A DNA stretch of 54,661 nt. Origin: UBA4716 sp002438865 (lineage in GTDB: Bacteria > Bacillota > Clostridia > UBA1381). Of the stretch, positions 1-7,785 are shown in pieces. The stretch's first letter is position 1, and each line of letters opens with the position of its first letter. Both the position numbers and the translations under genes were made by a program. Below the pieces are notes generated by a model. That model had not been told where the DNA came from and did no database searches. It was given only the letters and a program-made list of their open reading frames with translations. The stretch covers positions 1 through 54,661 of the forward strand of contig CALERO010000036.1 in NCBI GenBank assembly GCA_937907325.1, written 5' to 3'.

Positions 1-1
1 T

Positions 2-946
2 ATAAGCGACCTCGGAATGTTTGATATTATCCGCACAGCCGCTCCCGAACTGCCCGTTCATATCAGCACACAGGCGAACAACGTAAACTGGCGTTCGGCG
101 GCAATGTGGCACAAGCTTGGTGCAAAGCGTGTTGTTCTTGCACGTGAAATGTCGTTTGACGAGATACGTGAAATCCGCGAAAAAGCGCCAAAAGAACTGG
201 AACTTGAAGCGTTCGTTCACGGCGCAATGTGTATTTCCTATTCGGGACGGTGTCTTTTATCAAACTATCTGACAAACCGCGACGCCAATATGGGCGCCTG
301 CTCGCACCCGTGCCGTTGGAATTACTCGCTTGTTGAGGAAAAGCGCCCCGGACAGTATATGGACGTTTTTGAAAACGAGCGCGGCACATTTATCTTTAAT
401 TCTAAGGATTTGTGCACGATACGCCACATTCCCGAGCTTGTGAAAAGCGGAATATCAAGTTTCAAAATTGAGGGACGTGTTAAAACCCCGTACTATGTTG
501 CAACGGTTATCGGCGCATACAGGCGTGAAATAGACAGATATTTTGCCGACCCCGAAAATTACGTCTTTAACGAGGCTGAATTTGACGAGCTTTGCAAAGT
601 AAGCCACCGCCCGTACACTACGGGATTTTACTTCCAAAAGCCCGACGCATCGTCACAGGTTTACACGGACAGCTCATATATACGCGACTATGACCTTATT
701 GCCATGGTGGAGGATTACAACGAGTCGACGGGAATTGCGACAATATCACAGCGCAACAAATTCAGCGTCGGCGAAAAGATAGAGGTTATGCGCCCTATGC
801 AGCCGTTTTTTGAAATGATCGTAGACGCAATTACCGACACGGACGGCAACGCCATGCAGTCCGCACCGCACGCCGCACAAACGCTTTATATAAAGCTTCC
901 GCAGCCTGCCTGCCCCGGCTCTATGCTGCGCAGAAAAAAAGCATAA
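2..946 (+). CDS. U32 peptidase-family protein, TrhP-like tRNA hydroxylation enzyme (5' truncated)
   Basis: The reading frame is open to the window edge, so the N-terminus, probably about 80-100 residues, is missing. Numbering from the ATG at 17, residues 64-82 match the U32 signature E-x-F-x2-G-A-M-C-x4-S-G-x-C-x-L-S, and further cysteines follow at 95 and 99. The four cysteines fit the iron-sulfur site proposed for the family. Relatives (YegQ/TrhP in E. coli, YrrN/YrrO in Bacillus) use prephenate in making 5-hydroxyuridine at the tRNA wobble position; the paralog RlhA acts on 23S rRNA. The family name 'peptidase' is historical. The C-terminal part (residues about 230-309) looks like the beta-barrel domain of these enzymes. 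Family assignment is firm; choosing TrhP over RlhA is inference. Confidence 0.88.
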   Translation: MSDLGMFDIIRTAAPELPVHISTQANNVNWRSAAMWHKLGAKRVVLAREMSFDEIREIREKAPKELELEAFVHGAMCISYSGRCLLSNYLTNRDANMGACSHPCRWNYSLVEEKRPGQYMDVFENERGTFIFNSKDLCTIRHIPELVKSGISSFKIEGRVKTPYYVATVIGAYRREIDRYFADPENYVFNEAEFDELCKVSHRPYTTGFYFQKPDASSQVYTDSSYIRDYDLIAMVEDYNESTGIATISQRNKFSVGEKIEVMRPMQPFFEMIVDAITDTDGNAMQSAPHAAQTLYIKLPQPACPGSMLRRKKA

Positions 947-955
947 AATTTACTA

Positions 956-984
956 TTGCATTAACATAAGTTTTATAGTATAAT
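956..984 (+). promoter_or_regulatory. sigma-A promoter for the zinc-ribbon gene
   Basis: TTGCAT (956-961), 17-bp spacer and TATAAT (979-984), about 70 bp ahead of the ATG at 1054. Confidence 0.65.
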
Positions 985-1053
985 GTAAACATAAATATCG
1001 TAGAAATTACGTTTTCTTTGTGATAATCAGACTAAATGTAAAGGAGTACGTAT

Positions 1054-1914
1054 ATGTATTGCAAAAATTGCGGGCGGGAGCTGAAAAACGGAATGCGTTT
1101 CTGTGACCGCTGCGGTCAATCGGTCAGACAAGGCAAAAAGACCGAATCCGCCGCACGCCGTGAGGAGCTTGAGGCTTTGAAGGAGGAACGCCTTAACAGG
1201 CGCAAAAAGATAGCTGAGCTTGAAGCAAAAAAAGCCGAGAAAAAGAACAAACGGAAAGCCAATAAAAAGAAAAACAAAAAACTCATATACTTTATAGCAA
1301 TCATACTTTTGGCAGCGGTAAGCGCCATTATTACATATATTGCAGTGATGATAAACAGCAACAATGCGGCATGGAAAACACGTGACGGCGCAGAAGCGCT
1401 CAATTCCACCGCCGCACCGACAGTCGAGCCGTCAGATAAGGCAAGTAATACGCCTGTTCCCACCTCACTGCCCGTTGTCGGAGTTGAAACGGAGAACACC
1501 GACCCGATAAATGCAGACGGATATCGTGTATTCACAGTTTCAAACACCCTGTCATGCCCATATCCCACGGTGTTTTCAAAAAAACAGCCTGACGGCGATA
1601 CGGTTTTAAGCCTGTTTGACAATGTGGGCGGTGCATCAATGCAAATTGCATACGAAAAAAGCTCTTCAAGCGCACAGCCGTCGGAGCTTTTGAAGGAATA
1701 TGCGCAGAACACGCCCGGAACGGTGCTGTATTCTCTTGCGGGAAACAACTGGTTTGGCGTGACCACGTCAAAAAATGATATAATTACGCACCGCAAATAT
1801 CTTATACTGGACGGAAAATCAATTTATTACAGTTTCCAATACGATAAAAATTCCGTTTCGGCAGGCGATTACGAAAAGTATATCGAATACATCGACAATG
1901 CGTTTACGCAATAA
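1054..1914 (+). CDS. zinc-ribbon single-pass membrane protein of unknown function
   Basis: The protein has 286 residues. An N-terminal zinc ribbon is formed by C3-x2-C6 and C17-x2-C20. It is followed by a very Lys/Glu-rich, probably coiled-coil segment (about 30-75), one hydrophobic helix (about 78-100), a Thr/Pro/Ser-rich linker and an extracytoplasmic domain of about 140 residues that I do not recognise. The ribbon should therefore face the cytoplasm and the C-terminal domain the outside. AAAGGAG about 10 bases ahead of the ATG supports this start. Such 'zinc ribbon plus TM plus unknown sensor' proteins are common in Clostridia and have no settled role. Its 3' end overlaps the convergent small gene by 11 bp. 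Confidence 0.85.
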   Translation: MYCKNCGRELKNGMRFCDRCGQSVRQGKKTESAARREELEALKEERLNRRKKIAELEAKKAEKKNKRKANKKKNKKLIYFIAIILLAAVSAIITYIAVMINSNNAAWKTRDGAEALNSTAAPTVEPSDKASNTPVPTSLPVVGVETENTDPINADGYRVFTVSNTLSCPYPTVFSKKQPDGDTVLSLFDNVGGASMQIAYEKSSSSAQPSELLKEYAQNTPGTVLYSLAGNNWFGVTTSKNDIITHRKYLILDGKSIYYSFQYDKNSVSAGDYEKYIEYIDNAFTQ

Positions 1915-2110
1915 TTATTTTACATGCCATGGCGATAATCGTTATTATACACACCGCCAGGCACAGCTTTAATATTTTGTTTTTATAACGGTCGGAGCGT
2001 TTTACACTCCGATCGTTTTTCTTCATCTTTTCAAGATAATTATTTACTATCTTTTCCGCCTCGGCTATTGTGCTGTTTTCCGGCACCGAATTGTAATCCC
2101 TTTTACGCAA
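1904..2110 (-). CDS. small single-pass membrane protein, TTG start
   Basis: This is a 68-residue protein. The N-terminal half is charged and probably helical (about residues 15-30), followed by a basic stretch and a C-terminal hydrophobic helix of about 22 residues that ends the protein (tail-anchored layout). I start it at the TTG at 2110 because AAAGGAG lies exactly 8 bases upstream; the longer frame begins at another TTG at 2131, upstream of that site. No family is recognised. It converges on the zinc-ribbon gene with an 11-bp 3' overlap. The good ribosome binding site and sensible topology favour a real gene. Confidence 0.6.
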   Translation of the reverse strand: MRKRDYNSVPENSTIAEAEKIVNNYLEKMKKNDRSVKRSDRYKNKILKLCLAVCIITIIAMACKIIIA

Positions 2111-2178
2111 CAAAAGCACTCCTTTCCGCAATACGATTATATTTCTAATTATTTCCTCCCGTCATTAAATTTATACAG

Positions 2179-2207
2179 TCATATTTTTCAAGATGTGCGA
2201 ATATATT
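2179..2207 (+). promoter_or_regulatory. possible sigma-E-type promoter for the deacetylase
   Basis: TCATATT (2179-2185) matches the Bacillus sigma-E -35 consensus KMATATT, with a 14-bp spacer. The -10 (2200-2207, aatatatt) matches CATACAAT at only 5 of 8 positions. No good sigma-A site is visible here. This would fit the sporulation role of PdaB-like deacetylases but is weak. Confidence 0.3.
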
Positions 2208-2244
2208 TTTAAGAGAGAATTTAATGGTTGAAACGGAGAAAAAT

Positions 2245-3000
2245 ATGAGAATTTTTGTATTTAAAATGCGGCATATAGTTACTGCAGCAGTATTTATCGC
2301 TATAGTTTTGGGAATATTTTCGTTTACAAGAACGGCGTCCGTATTTAATTCCAACGATCGGAAAATCCCGATTTACAATGTCGAACGAAACGATAATAAA
2401 ATCTCGCTTACGTTTGACTGCGCATGGAACGACAACGATATTGACGAGATACTGTCCGCACTTGAAGAATGTGATATAAAAGCGTCATTCTTTATGACGG
2501 GCAAATGGGCGCAGGATTATCCCGAAAGCGTAAAAAAGATTTACGAGCAGGGGCATGATATAGGAAACCATTCCTACAACCATGCCGATTACACAAAAAT
2601 GTCAAAAGCCGATATTATAAAGGATCTTGACAAATGTGACGCCGCCATAAAGGAGATCACTGGTCAGGCTCCCCTGCTTATGCGTGCGCCCTCGGGCGGA
2701 TACAACAACACCGTTATGACCGCCGCCGAGGACAGCGGCAGAACGTACATACAATGGTCGGTTGACGGTCTGGATTACACAACAGACGCAACGGAGCAAA
2801 GCATAAAAAAGCGTATTTCAAAAACCCAAAACGGTGATATTATACTTATGCACAACGGCACAAAACTGACCGCAAAGGTACTGCCGTCAATAATACAGGA
2901 TTTATCCGAAAGGTTTGAATTTGTAAAGGTTTCCGACTTGATTTATCCCGATAATTACACCGTAGACCATTCGGGAAAGCAAATTCCAAAAACGTCATAA
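2245..3000 (+). CDS. polysaccharide deacetylase (CE4, PdaB-like sporulation type)
   Basis: A 251-residue protein with an N-terminal signal anchor (about 8-28) and a NodB-type carbohydrate esterase 4 domain. Visible motifs are TFDCAW (motif 1, with Cys-Ala in place of the usual Asp-Gly), HSYNH (metal-binding H-x3-H) and RAPSG (motif 3). The family removes acetyl or related groups from peptidoglycan sugars, and PdaB-type members act in spore cortex formation. The TFDCAW version is typical of clostridial members as far as I recall. GGAG 6 bases ahead of the ATG at 2245 makes that start better than the ATG at 2224. A strong terminator follows directly. Confidence 0.88.
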   Translation: MRIFVFKMRHIVTAAVFIAIVLGIFSFTRTASVFNSNDRKIPIYNVERNDNKISLTFDCAWNDNDIDEILSALEECDIKASFFMTGKWAQDYPESVKKIYEQGHDIGNHSYNHADYTKMSKADIIKDLDKCDAAIKEITGQAPLLMRAPSGGYNNTVMTAAEDSGRTYIQWSVDGLDYTTDATEQSIKKRISKTQNGDIILMHNGTKLTAKVLPSIIQDLSERFEFVKVSDLIYPDNYTVDHSGKQIPKTS

Positions 3001-3001
3001 C

Positions 3002-3042
3002 AAAAAACTCCGTATTTCAAAAATTGAAATACGGAGTTTTTT
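3002..3042. terminator. bidirectional intrinsic terminator
   Basis: A near-perfect stem of about 18 bp (core CTCCGTATTTC / GAAATACGGAG) has A-runs on the left and T-runs on the right, so it can end transcription of both the deacetylase and the convergent amylase gene. Confidence 0.9.
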
Positions 3043-3064
3043 TAGTCTGCCATATTGCTTATTT

Positions 3065-4612
3065 TTATTTCAACACAAAATATGATGCCGAGCAAGGCGG
3101 AACAATTATCTTGCCGTCACGGCAGACTGCTTTGCCGTTATACTCATACAAAACCTCGCCGAGTTCGCCGTCAAAATCACAGCTTTGCTCGTTATCGTTT
3201 GCATTTATCACAACAAGTATATCTCTGTCCTTGCCTTTTCTCTTGAATATACAAGGATATGTACTTTCCACTATATACACAAGCTCTATCTCGGCGTCAG
3301 ACTGCAATTCCTCGTTTGCCATTCGTATGCTGAGGAGCTTTTTAACCGTATTGTACAGCGAGTTCGGGTCTTTTTGCTGCGCCTCGACCGTCGGTCTGTT
3401 TTCGTCCGGGTCAATCATCATATACAGCTTATCCGAATCGGCAGTTGAAAAACCGCAGTTTTTACTGTTGTCCCACTGCATCGGACTTCTCGAACCCGTT
3501 CTTTCATATCCGCCCTCAATTGATTTTACATCAGCAAGGTACTTCATACCTATTTCATCGCCGTAATACACAAACGGTATTCCCGGCATTGCCATCAAAA
3601 ATGCATACGCAAGCTTTAGTTCGGTATCGTCAAGCAATCGTGAAATTCTCGGAGTATCATGGTTTCCCGTGATAACCGACATATAGCTTTTGCCGAAAAC
3701 CTCTTTATAGTGCGACATATAAATATCAAAGAAATCCTTGATACCCACCTGCGGAGTATGCGAGAAATACGGGCCGTCATTATCCCACACTCTGAACAGC
3801 TTGTAATAAAATCCGCAGAAATCCGTGTCAAATCCGCTTGCACTGCTCTTTGTCGGATCGCCCCATTCGGGAACAAACGCCGCCTCGGGATATTCCTTAT
3901 TTATAACGCCGAACACCTTCTGCCAAAATTTAATCGTTTCCGCCTTATCTTTATCGTTCTTTATTACCGCCGACGCCATATCGACACGGAAACCGTCACA
4001 GCCCATATCAAGCCAAAAGCGCATTATATTAATAAGCTCCTCCCTTGATTCACGTGCGTTTTCGGAATCAACGGTATCCTGCCAGTCTGCAGTCGGGTTT
4101 GCAATTCCGTAATTTATAGCCGGCTGAATTGAATAATAGCTTGTTCCGAAACAGCCGTCACGCTCCGACATACCACGCATTGAATTGACAACTCCGTCAA
4201 CCCCGTCAAATGTTATTTCGTGATTGGGCGTCCACAGAAATCTTCCGCTGTACTTGTTCTTTTCAGCCTTGCATGACTCCTTAAATTCCTTGCTCGTTAT
4301 AGCTGTATGACATGGTATAAGCACGGTAAATATATGCATACCACGCTTATGCACCTCGTCAAAAAGCCTTTTTGCGTCCGCATTTGTGCCGTATCTCGGC
4401 GCAATCGTATAGAAATCCTCCGCATCATAACCGGCGTCCATAAACGGCGAAAGATACATCGGGTGAACGAGAATTGCATTAAATCCCGTTTCCTTTATGT
4501 AGTCAAGCTTTTCTATAATTCCGTTTATATCGCCTATTCCGTCACCATTTATGTCCTTGAAACTCTGCGGATAAATTTCATAAAATGCTGCATTTTTTAA
4601 CCATTCTTTCAT
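3065..4612 (-). CDS. GH13 alpha-amylase/alpha-glucosidase family enzyme with altered region I
   Basis: The 515-residue protein has the N-terminal signature of the oligo-1,6-glucosidase/trehalose-synthase branch (FYEIYPQSFKD..GDGIGD, residues 10-28). The catalytic triad is present: nucleophile D211 in GFRVDMAS, acid/base E249 in FVPEW and D319 in GNHDTPR. A C-terminal beta-sandwich follows. It has no signal peptide, so it should act on imported alpha-glucosides in the cytoplasm. The odd point is conserved region I: the usual D-x3-N-H reads V97-x3-C101-H102, so the Asp and Asn are both lost. The QPDLN-like site reads QPAIN. AAGGAG lies ahead of the ATG. It sits 17 bp downstream of mnmA, in an apparent three-gene operon. 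Activity is likely but substrate is open. Confidence 0.88.
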   Translation of the reverse strand: MKEWLKNAAFYEIYPQSFKDINGDGIGDINGIIEKLDYIKETGFNAILVHPMYLSPFMDAGYDAEDFYTIAPRYGTNADAKRLFDEVHKRGMHIFTVLIPCHTAITSKEFKESCKAEKNKYSGRFLWTPNHEITFDGVDGVVNSMRGMSERDGCFGTSYYSIQPAINYGIANPTADWQDTVDSENARESREELINIMRFWLDMGCDGFRVDMASAVIKNDKDKAETIKFWQKVFGVINKEYPEAAFVPEWGDPTKSSASGFDTDFCGFYYKLFRVWDNDGPYFSHTPQVGIKDFFDIYMSHYKEVFGKSYMSVITGNHDTPRISRLLDDTELKLAYAFLMAMPGIPFVYYGDEIGMKYLADVKSIEGGYERTGSRSPMQWDNSKNCGFSTADSDKLYMMIDPDENRPTVEAQQKDPNSLYNTVKKLLSIRMANEELQSDAEIELVYIVESTYPCIFKRKGKDRDILVVINANDNEQSCDFDGELGEVLYEYNGKAVCRDGKIIVPPCSASYFVLK

Positions 4613-4629
4613 ATTCTGTCTCCTTATCT

Positions 4630-5655
4630 TTAAAGCACCGTGCCGCCTCCGACAACGGCATCTCCGTTGTAAAACACAACCGCCTGCCCCGATGTGACCG
4701 CTCTTTGCGGCACATCAAACACAAGCCTTGCTGTATCGTTTCCGCAAGGGTACACCGTTACGTCTGCCTTTTCCGCCTGATAGCGTATTTTTGCCGTAAG
4801 ACGTACAGGATTTTCCAAAGGCTTGCCGGAAATATAATTTACCTTTACCGCCGTAAGCTCCTTTGAAAATTCCATTCCCTTTTCACCGAGCGTTATCTCG
4901 TTTTTATCGGGATTGATGTTCATAACAAACATAGGTCTGCCGAAAGCGCCTATTCCCTTTCGCTGACCGATAGTGTAATGTATAAGTCCTTTATGCGTGC
5001 CGATAACGTTTCCGTTTACATCAAGCATATTTCCGCACACAGGCTTATAATCCGCATAACGGCAGATAAATTCTGCATAGTCGTTATCGGGTACAAAGCA
5101 TATTTCCTGACTGTCGGGCTTATTTGCCACAGGTATTTCGAGTTCTGACGCTATTTCCCTCACCTGTTCCTTGCAATACTCACCGAGCGGCATCAGCGTA
5201 TGCTCCAACACACGCTGTGTAAAATTATACAAAAAATAGCTCTGATCCTTCTTCGCCGCAGATGATGTGCGAAGCTCATACACTCCGTTATTATTTACAA
5301 TTTTTCCATAGTGTCCCGTTGCGATATAATTATAACCGTTGTCAAGCGCATAGTCAAGCATTTTTCCAAATTTTAAATATTTATTGCACATTATGCACGG
5401 GTTTGGCGTTCTTCCGTTGATATATTCGTTCACGAAATAGTCCACAACCCTTTTGCGGAACTCGTCACGGAAATCAATTATTATAAAATCTATCCCGATA
5501 TGCTCGCACACACGCTTTGCGTCCTCCGCCGCTTTTTCGGTATCGTTCCACAAAAGCATTGTCGCTCCCGTGACGTCATATCCCTGTTTTTTCAAAAGCG
5601 CCGCCGCAACGGAGCTGTCCACGCCGCCGGACATTCCTATAAGAACTTTCTTCAT
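4630..5655 (-). CDS. mnmA: tRNA-specific 2-thiouridylase MnmA
   Basis: MnmA (341 residues) thiolates U34 of the Lys, Glu and Gln tRNAs using sulfur relayed from a cysteine desulfurase. The PP-loop GMSGGVDSS (residues 7-15) binds ATP. C87 (in NPCIMCN) and C186 (in SQEICFVPD) are the catalytic cysteine pair at their usual places, and the GHYG and GQRKG motifs are present. I chose the ATG at 5655, with GGAG 7 bases upstream; the ATG at 5679 lies inside the preceding gene. The start is 1 bp after the SGNH hydrolase stop codon, suggesting translational coupling. Confidence 0.96.
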   Translation of the reverse strand: MKKVLIGMSGGVDSSVAAALLKKQGYDVTGATMLLWNDTEKAAEDAKRVCEHIGIDFIIIDFRDEFRKRVVDYFVNEYINGRTPNPCIMCNKYLKFGKMLDYALDNGYNYIATGHYGKIVNNNGVYELRTSSAAKKDQSYFLYNFTQRVLEHTLMPLGEYCKEQVREIASELEIPVANKPDSQEICFVPDNDYAEFICRYADYKPVCGNMLDVNGNVIGTHKGLIHYTIGQRKGIGAFGRPMFVMNINPDKNEITLGEKGMEFSKELTAVKVNYISGKPLENPVRLTAKIRYQAEKADVTVYPCGNDTARLVFDVPQRAVTSGQAVVFYNGDAVVGGGTVL

Positions 5656-5656
5656 A

Positions 5657-6316
5657 TTATTCTCCGCGGCTGTAGTCAAATCCGCAGTGCTTTAAAAATT
5701 CACGTGCCATAAGTGTTGCACCCACCTGGTTGGGGTGTACTCTGTCCCACGTAATGAATGATGAATGTCTTGTTTTGCAGTATTTTGCATACATAGACTG
5801 GAAATCGACAAATATACAGCCGTGCTTTTCCGCAAGTTTGCGGCAGATTTCGCCGTATTCGTCCATTCTTTTGCGCATTGCGTCCTCACGATTGGGTTCT
5901 ATGTAATATGGGGTAATGATAAATACGCCCTTTACCTTATTCTTTACCGATTTTATCATTTTTTCAAGATTTGCCTCATACTCATCGGGCATTACCTGAT
6001 AGTCGAACATTGCCGGAGTGTCAAACTGGCGCCAAACATCATTTATACCTATGCAAATTGATACCCAATCTGGTTTTAAATTAACGACGTCACGGTCAAA
6101 GCGTGCAAGCAAATCACGGCTTGTGTTTCCGCTCGTACCCGAATTGGTCACTCTTACTCTTACCTCGGGATAAAATGCCGCAAGCATATTATCAATAATT
6201 CTCACATAGCTTTTTCCGAGATTATCAAACAATCCCTCGCCCACAGGCTGTGCGCTTTCCATATCCGTTACCGAATCACCTGCAAATACTATTCTGTCAC
6301 CGTCTTGAAAAATCAT
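5657..6316 (-). CDS. SGNH/GDSL-family hydrolase (esterase/acylhydrolase)
   Basis: A 219-residue single-domain SGNH hydrolase. Block I is GDSVTD (nucleophile Ser), followed by the Gly of GTSGN, block III GINDVW (oxyanion Asn) and block V DRVHPN (catalytic Asp and His). There is no signal peptide, so it acts inside the cell. Substrate cannot be read from sequence; relatives deacetylate sugars, including plant polysaccharide fragments, or cleave small esters. CGGAGG precedes the ATG. It is the first gene of an apparent SGNH-mnmA-GH13 operon, an unusual mix of tRNA modification and carbohydrate genes. Confidence 0.87.
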   Translation of the reverse strand: MIFQDGDRIVFAGDSVTDMESAQPVGEGLFDNLGKSYVRIIDNMLAAFYPEVRVRVTNSGTSGNTSRDLLARFDRDVVNLKPDWVSICIGINDVWRQFDTPAMFDYQVMPDEYEANLEKMIKSVKNKVKGVFIITPYYIEPNREDAMRKRMDEYGEICRKLAEKHGCIFVDFQSMYAKYCKTRHSSFITWDRVHPNQVGATLMAREFLKHCGFDYSRGE

Positions 6317-6350
6317 TTTTATTTACCTCCGTTTTTTATATATGACAAAA

Positions 6351-6381
6351 ACGGAGTCGCCGCACTAAGCAACAACTCCGT
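6351..6381 (-). terminator. terminator of the infC operon
   Basis: ACGGAGT / ACTCCGT stem with a 17-nt loop and a U5 tract on the minus strand, 12 bp after the rplT stop. Confidence 0.6.
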
Positions 6382-6392
6382 GTATAGGCTGA

Positions 6393-6746
6393 TTATCTTG
6401 CGTTTTTAGCTGTCTCAACCAATTTTGCAAATGCCGCAGGGTCTGCTATAGCAACCTCGCTGAGCACCTTTCTGTTCATTTCTATGCCGGCTTTCTTCAA
6501 ACCGTTCATAAATGTCGAATAATTCATACCGTTCATCTTAGCGGCTGCGCTTATTCTGGCAATCCAAAGACGTCTGAAATCTCTCTTCTTTCTCTTTCTG
6601 CCAACATACGCATTCTGCATTGAACGCATAACTGCCTGCCTTGCGACTCTGTACTGTCTGCTCTGAGCGCCGTAAAAGCCTTTAGCAAGCTTTAATATTT
6701 TCTTATGTCTTTTTCTGGTATTTAAAGCACCTTTAACTCTTGCCAT
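6393..6746 (-). CDS. rplT: 50S ribosomal protein L20
   Basis: A 117-residue, strongly basic protein starting MARVKGALNTRKRHKK, the usual L20 N-terminus, with a globular C-terminal part. L20 binds 23S rRNA early in 50S assembly. In Bacillus it also represses its own operon by binding the infC leader, and the leader seen here at 7517-7686 fits that. It is the last gene of infC-rpmI-rplT, 22 bp after rpmI. Confidence 0.98.
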   Translation of the reverse strand: MARVKGALNTRKRHKKILKLAKGFYGAQSRQYRVARQAVMRSMQNAYVGRKRKKRDFRRLWIARISAAAKMNGMNYSTFMNGLKKAGIEMNRKVLSEVAIADPAAFAKLVETAKNAR

Positions 6747-6768
6747 TGTTTTTCAACCTCTCTTTCGA

Positions 6769-6972
6769 TTATTTGTAAGGAATAAGCTTTTTGATTACTG
6801 CTGCATTAGCTTTTGCACAGTAAGCTTGCTTTCTTAAATGTCTCTTTCTCTTTGTTGTTTTCTTATTCAGAATGTGTCTTCTGAACGCTTTGTTCATCTT
6901 AACCTTACCGTTTTTAGTAAGATTGAATCTCTTGGCAGCGCCTCTGTGTGTTTTTATCTTAGTCTTAGCCAT
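6769..6972 (-). CDS. rpmI: 50S ribosomal protein L35
   Basis: A 67-residue basic protein beginning MAKTKIKTHRGAAKRF and ending in the typical KKLIPYK. The ATG at 6972 is chosen because AAGGAG lies 8 bases upstream; a GTG 9 bases earlier would overlap that site. It lies between infC and rplT in the standard order. Confidence 0.97.
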   Translation of the reverse strand: MAKTKIKTHRGAAKRFNLTKNGKVKMNKAFRRHILNKKTTKRKRHLRKQAYCAKANAAVIKKLIPYK

Positions 6973-7003
6973 AATGTCCACTCCTTCCGGTTTTTATATA
7001 CAA

Positions 7004-7516
7004 TTATGATAAAGGTGCGAGAAACATCAGCATATTTCTGCCCTCTAATTTAGCAGGTCTTTCTACAGTACCGGCCTCCTTGGTCTGCTCGGCAAATCTC
7101 TCCAGGAGAGTATACCCGATTTCAGAATGACTTACCTCACGTCCTCGGAAACGCACCATAACCTTTACCTTATCGCCGTTTTTCAAAAACTTGATTGCGT
7201 GTTTGCATTTTGTATTGAAGTCGTTCGTGTCAATCGAAGGTGAAAGCTGAACTTCTTTAATGTTGACCACCTTCTGATTTTTGCGGTTTTCTTTCTCACG
7301 CTTTGAAAGCTCAAACCGATACTTGCCGTAATCCATTATCTTGCACACAGGCGGCTTAGCCTGCGGAGCAATCTTTACCAGATCAAGTCCACGGTCATTT
7401 GCCAGCGCCTGCGCTTCAGCCGCACTCATAACGCCCAACTGACCGCCGTCCTCCGAAACAACACGGAGTTCGCTGTCACGAATTTGTTCATTCACCTGCA
7501 GGTCATTCTTACTAAT
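7004..7516 (-). CDS. infC: translation initiation factor IF-3, AUU start codon
   Basis: IF-3 (170 residues) keeps the ribosomal subunits apart and checks start codon and tRNA selection. The N-terminal domain begins KNDLQVNEQIR; the C-terminal domain follows a Lys-rich linker (about residues 75-85). The start is an ATT codon at 7516-7514, with GGGAGGG placed about 8 bases upstream, and gives the standard IF-3 N-terminus and length. Any upstream ATG in this frame would place 13 or more extra residues (up to 58) made from leader sequence ahead of it. AUU starts on infC are known from E. coli, where IF-3 rejects its own start codon and so limits its synthesis. Confidence 0.95.
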   Translation of the reverse strand: MSKNDLQVNEQIRDSELRVVSEDGGQLGVMSAAEAQALANDRGLDLVKIAPQAKPPVCKIMDYGKYRFELSKREKENRKNQKVVNIKEVQLSPSIDTNDFNTKCKHAIKFLKNGDKVKVMVRFRGREVSHSEIGYTLLERFAEQTKEAGTVERPAKLEGRNMLMFLAPLS

Positions 7517-7686
7517 TGTTAATCCCTCCCATAATTTATGCCCGTTTGCGGACATCAAGTTTACCTTACATTCCAATAAAAAAACGGATATTACTATCCG
7601 CACACAAATAAGCCTTAGCTTAATGTATTTACCGTAAAACACGAAAGCCGTACGGTGAGAACGGATAGTCCTGCTTGTTTTCTTAC
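7517..7686 (-). promoter_or_regulatory. infC-rpmI-rplT leader with attenuator (L20 leader type)
   Basis: The transcript leader of about 170 nt holds an intrinsic terminator, CGGATA-GTAA-TATCCG plus seven U (7600 down to 7578). Its 5' arm (CGGATAGT) is perfectly complementary over 8 bp to ACTATCCG near the 5' end of the leader (7669-7662), so the terminator and an anti-terminator are mutually exclusive. This matches the logic of the L20-controlled leader of Bacillus, where excess L20 favours termination. The L20 contact itself is inferred from family knowledge. Confidence 0.8.
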
Positions 7687-7692
7687 TCAAAT

Positions 7693-7721
7693 ATTATAAC
7701 AGCAATTGCCTTTGTTGTCAA
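7693..7721 (-). promoter_or_regulatory. consensus sigma-A promoter of the infC operon
   Basis: TTGACA (7721-7716), 17-bp spacer and TATAAT (7698-7693): a perfect consensus, predicting a start near 7686. Confidence 0.93.
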
Positions 7722-7740
7722 GTATTTTTTTTAATTTTTT

Positions 7741-7770
7741 TACGATGCGGACTAAAAAATCCGCACCGTA
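7741..7770. other. hairpin at the 3' end of the Asp-box gene
   Basis: A stem of 10 pairs in 11 (TACG-x-TGCGGA with TCCGCA-x-CGTA) with an A-rich loop. Neither strand has a U-tract after it, so it may be a 3' stability or processing hairpin rather than a full terminator. Confidence 0.4.
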
Positions 7771-7785
7771 AAAATTTCTTCTAAA

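Noticed and set aside
7517..7690. 58-residue N-terminal extension of IF-3
   Set aside because: It is translated leader sequence covering the attenuator hairpins and has no family similarity.
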